64,000 nt of DNA from positions 73,129,601-73,193,600 of the forward strand of contig OZ026522.1 in assembly GCA_964019695.1 (NCBI GenBank). The letters run 5' to 3'. The notes beneath the pieces were generated by a model that had not been told where the DNA came from, did no database searches, and worked only from the letters and a program-made list of their open reading frames with translations. Source of the DNA: Loripinus fragilis. Its lineage: Eukaryota; Mollusca; Bivalvia; Lucinida; Lucinidae. This document shows, in pieces, positions 61,384-64,000 of the stretch. The position numbers were made by a program, and so were the translations under genes. Position 1 is the first letter of the stretch, and each line of letters starts with the position of its first letter.

Positions 61384-62433
61384 TTGACCCTAGTCAACCA
61401 AACAAAGTCAACTGTCTGGCTGCTCCGGGACTTTTATCTACCCAAAGTTGACTTGGAAAATCTCAAGCCGTTACCAGACTGTGGCCATCTAACTTTCTAC
61501 AGGGAGTGCTTTGAGGCACTGAACGACTGTATGCAAACCTTGACCCTGCCAACTTGGGGTCAAAACATTCTGGACTTATTTTTCACAACAAACCCTAATG
61601 TATCAATCATCCCTGGTCTCTCTGACCATGATATTGTATTAGCTAAAGTCAATTCAAAGCCTGAAATATCAAAGCAGGTCCCTCGCACTATTTTATTATA
61701 TAAGAAGGCCGACTGGGAACAGCTCGAACAGTCCATGAGGGATCTCCACTCTGAACTCACACAGTCTGACCTTGCCACCTCCAGTGCAAAAAGTATGTGG
61801 GATAGGTTTGCTACCAAACTTGAGCAAGGTATAGACAAATTCATCCCAACTAGGAAATCAGGCTCTCGGGATGGATTCCCCTGGATAAATCAAGAAATCC
61901 GCTGCCTAATGAGAAAACGCAACAAACTCTATAAATGCTGGTCTAGGTCTGGCAGACCTTATGACCAAAGTAAATTCCTTTATTAAAAGCATTTAGTCAG
62001 GCAGGTTTCAGAAAAAGCCTATGAAAAATACTTAGGGGACATCTTAGGCATCAACAACGAAATTCCTGACCAAGATGTAGGGGAACCCCCTAAGGTCAAA
62101 ACCAAAAAGCTCTACTCCCTGCTCAATCACTCCAAACAGGACTCAAATGGCATTGCTCCCTTAAAGAAGGATGGTCAAACTCTTTTAACGGAAGTTGGAA
62201 AAGCAAATGCCTTAAATGACCAGTTTCAGTCAGTGTTTAGCCCCCAAACCCCCATACGTTTAAAGTCTCTTGCCCAGAAGTCATTGCAAGATTTGCATGA
62301 CTCTGGTGCCAACCTACCATTCCAGCCCAGCCTCCACCCAAAAATGCCTGACATGAGCATAGCTGCTGAAGGCATTGACAAGCTGCTTAAAGGCTTGAGC
62401 ACACACAAGGCTGCAGGACCTGACAAATTAAAG
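61384..62433 (+). pseudogene. LINE 2 endonuclease C-terminus and linker
   Basis: One frame with a single TAA at 61984-61986. Covers PKVDLENLKPLPDCG, NILDLFFTTNPN and SDHDIV (AP-endonuclease-like nuclease), then FPWINQEIRCLMRKRNKLYK and YEKYLGDILG up to GLSTHKAAGPDKLK, the usual lead-in to the RT domain. Confidence 0.8.
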
Positions 62434-62562
62434 TAAGTAAGGGTGCAAAGATCAGGAATCGATACAATCAAGTACCACACCTGACCCACGATACCAATGG
62501 GAAAGTGACAAACTCACAGCAGACACAACAAAAGAGAGCCAAGAGGTCAGCCCTTTTCAAAC
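62434..62562 (+). mobile_element. Retroelement tail fragment R, copy 4, inserted in LINE 2
   Basis: 129 bp beginning GTAAGTAAGGGTGCAAAG and ending AGGTCAGCCCTTTTCAAA splits DKLK from PIFLQ. Same sequence as the fragments at 55320 and 56280. Removing it restores the LINE frame exactly. Confidence 0.75.
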
Positions 62563-63990
62563 CCATTTTCCTTCAAACATTACACAAGGAATTAGCACCC
62601 ATCCTGCAGCTTATTTTCCAGAGATCAATAGATACTGGAAAAATTCCATACATTTGGAAAGAAGCAAAAGTCTCCCCAATTTACAGAAAAGGCGAAAAAA
62701 TCAGACCCATCCAACTACAGGCCAATCTCACTGACTTGTGTCCTGTGCAAAATTCTGGAGCATATTGTTGCTTCTAGTCTGGCTTAACACTTCACTGAAC
62801 TGGACATATTTTACAAAATGCAGCATGGTTTCCGAGAAAAGAGATCCTGTAAGACGCAACTTATAATGTTAATCGATGAACTAGCTAAAAAGATGCAGAT
62901 GGGCAAACAGACTGATCTTATTCTTTTGGACTTTAGTAAAGCTTTTGATAAAGTTGTCCATGAAAAAATCCTCCTAAAACTTCACCATTATGGCATCAGA
63001 GGAGACACTCTAAAATGGATAAAGGACTTTTTGGATAATCGAAAACAGGCAGTTGTAATCAATGGAATTAACTCAGAAAAAATCCCAGTCTCCTCTGGCG
63101 TCCCACAGGGCTCTGTTCTCGGCCCAATTCTCTTCCTTGCATACATAAATGACCTGCCTGAGCAGGTCAAATCCAGAGTCAGACTTTTCGCAGACGACAC
63201 TGCCTTATACCTTGCAATCAGCTCAACTACAAAAAGCGAGGTCCTACAAACAGACCTAGCAAGTCTTGAACAATGGGAAAAGATGTGGGATAGCAATTTC
63301 ACCCCTCTAAATGTCAGGTCCTTCAAATCACAAAAAGGCAAAACCCCTCAACACCAAGTACATTCTACATAATGTAGAGCTGGAAAGTGTCCCAGCAGCA
63401 AAGTACTTAGGGTCACCATTGCGGACGACCTCTCATGGTCCAAACATATTGAGATCACCACAAAAAAGGCAAATCAAACTCTTGGTTCCCTTTAAAGAAA
63501 TATCTGGGTCCATAATAAGGACCTTAGCATACAAAACTCTAGTAAGGCCTCAGTTGGAGTACGCTTCAACAGTATGGTATCCCCACACCACAACAGATAT
63601 AAATAAAGTGGAAGCAGTCCAAAGAAGCTTAAGGGCTGCTAGGTGGGCTACAAGAGATTACAGATACACCTCTAATGCCACTGCTATGCTGAAGGACCAA
63701 TACTGGCGCACCTTAGAACAACGTCGCATTGATAGCCGACTCGTGGTGATGTATAAGGTCACATACGACCTTGTAGCTATCCCGGCACCAGACTACCTTG
63801 TTTGAAACACCAGAAAACCACATCACATACACCCTTTAGCATACAGACAGATCCAGACTCTCAAAGACTATTACAGGTTTACATTTTTCCCCAGAACAAT
63901 TATCCACTGGAACACTCTCCCTGCCAACATACCGACCCTTCCCACCCTGGCACAGTTTAGCGTTGCTGTCTGCTGGGTAATTCATGTGTC
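62563..63990 (+). pseudogene. LINE 2 reverse transcriptase
   Basis: Motifs in order: LTCVLCKILEH, DFSKAFD (A), SGVPQGSVLG (B), FADD (C), then after a frameshift near 63310 NTKYILHNVELESVPAAKYL, a frameshift near 63418, DLSWSKHIEI, and VRPQLEYASTVWYPH, VQRS...AARWATRDYRY, WRTLEQRRIDSRL and NTRKPHHIHPLAYRQ. At least four frameshifts and two stops. Confidence 0.85.
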
Positions 63991-64000
63991 CCCCTAAATA

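Larger units (their letters stand above)
60670..64000 (+). mobile_element. LINE 2 (Jockey/CR1-like), broken, runs off the right edge
   Basis: Plus-strand ORF2 in order: endonuclease part MNSKFTSELKSVYHTNCENL ... KSVLIGAYY (60712-60831); foldback insertion; YKPHESDQANFEELIKS ... WLLRDFYLPKVDL (usual GDFN lost) ... GLSDHDIV (endonuclease SDH motif); TAA at 61984; linker to AAGPDKLK; a 129-bp insertion; KPIFLQTLHKELAPILQLIF; frameshift; SDPSNYRPISLTCVLCKILE; TAA; MQHGFREKRSC, LILLDFSKAFDKVVHEKILL, SSGVPQGSVLGPILF, VRLFADDTALYL (FADD motif); frameshifts; RTLAYKTLVRPQLEYASTVW to the tail. No gag-like ORF1 seen. Confidence 0.85.

Noticed and set aside
62434..62550. Genuine intron within LINE 2
   Set aside because: Splicing GT...CAG leaves 11 extra bases and breaks the frame; simple removal of 129 bp restores it.

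Overview
This window looks like a piece of a bivalve mollusc nuclear genome. It is AT-rich and intron-rich, dense in short inverted-repeat transposons and tRNA-derived SINEs, and contains decayed LINE and Penelope-like retroelements. I lean towards a heterodont such as Dreissena, but that is recall of repeat style, not proof. No bacterial, viral or organellar gene was recognised.

The only host gene I can support is VPS45, the Sec1/Munc18 protein of endosome and trans-Golgi SNARE fusion. It lies on the minus strand as nine coding exons: E1 48611-48703, E2 27088-27283, E3 22866-22945, E4 21255-21323, E5 10483-10620, E6 7051-7161, E7 5157-5291, E8 3867-3977 and E9 2175-2342. They join in one frame to 1101 nt, or 367 residues, about two thirds of the protein. 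The remaining 3' exons lie off the left edge. Intron 1 is about 21.3 kb and is filled with repeats.

The most unusual structure is in intron 6, against exon 7. A 75-bp unit containing the exon 7 acceptor (polypyrimidine tract, AG and about the first 33 exon bases) is repeated in tandem, giving twelve near-identical 3' splice sites from 5291 to 6116. Only the innermost leads into an open exon.

Regions: 1-2174 holds a Harbinger-like element and small repeats. 2175-27283 is VPS45 exons 9-2, with introns containing at least seven copies of a GAGCCGTGACATG MITE, four copies of a CAGTAAAACCTGT MITE, two tRNA-SINE families, elements with internal tandem repeats, and a 4-kb imperfect foldback (11061-15035). 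27284-48610 is intron 1: a 1.7-kb foldback with a 5-bp target duplication (29181-30904), a stack of nested insertions (31036-35006) including a hAT element with a perfect 8-bp duplication, and CpG-rich inverted and direct repeats (38.6-45.8 kb). 48704-64000 lies upstream of VPS45 and is retroelement territory: a LINE split by a Penelope-like insertion (49.2-52.4 kb), two foldbacks with short tandem repeats at their ends, a LINE 3' fragment (54.4-54.9 kb), a 450-bp tandem array (57.2-59.1 kb), and a broken LINE (60.67-64.0 kb) split by a foldback and a retro-tail insertion.

Repeat boundaries marked with a target duplication are exact. Others are estimates made by eye.
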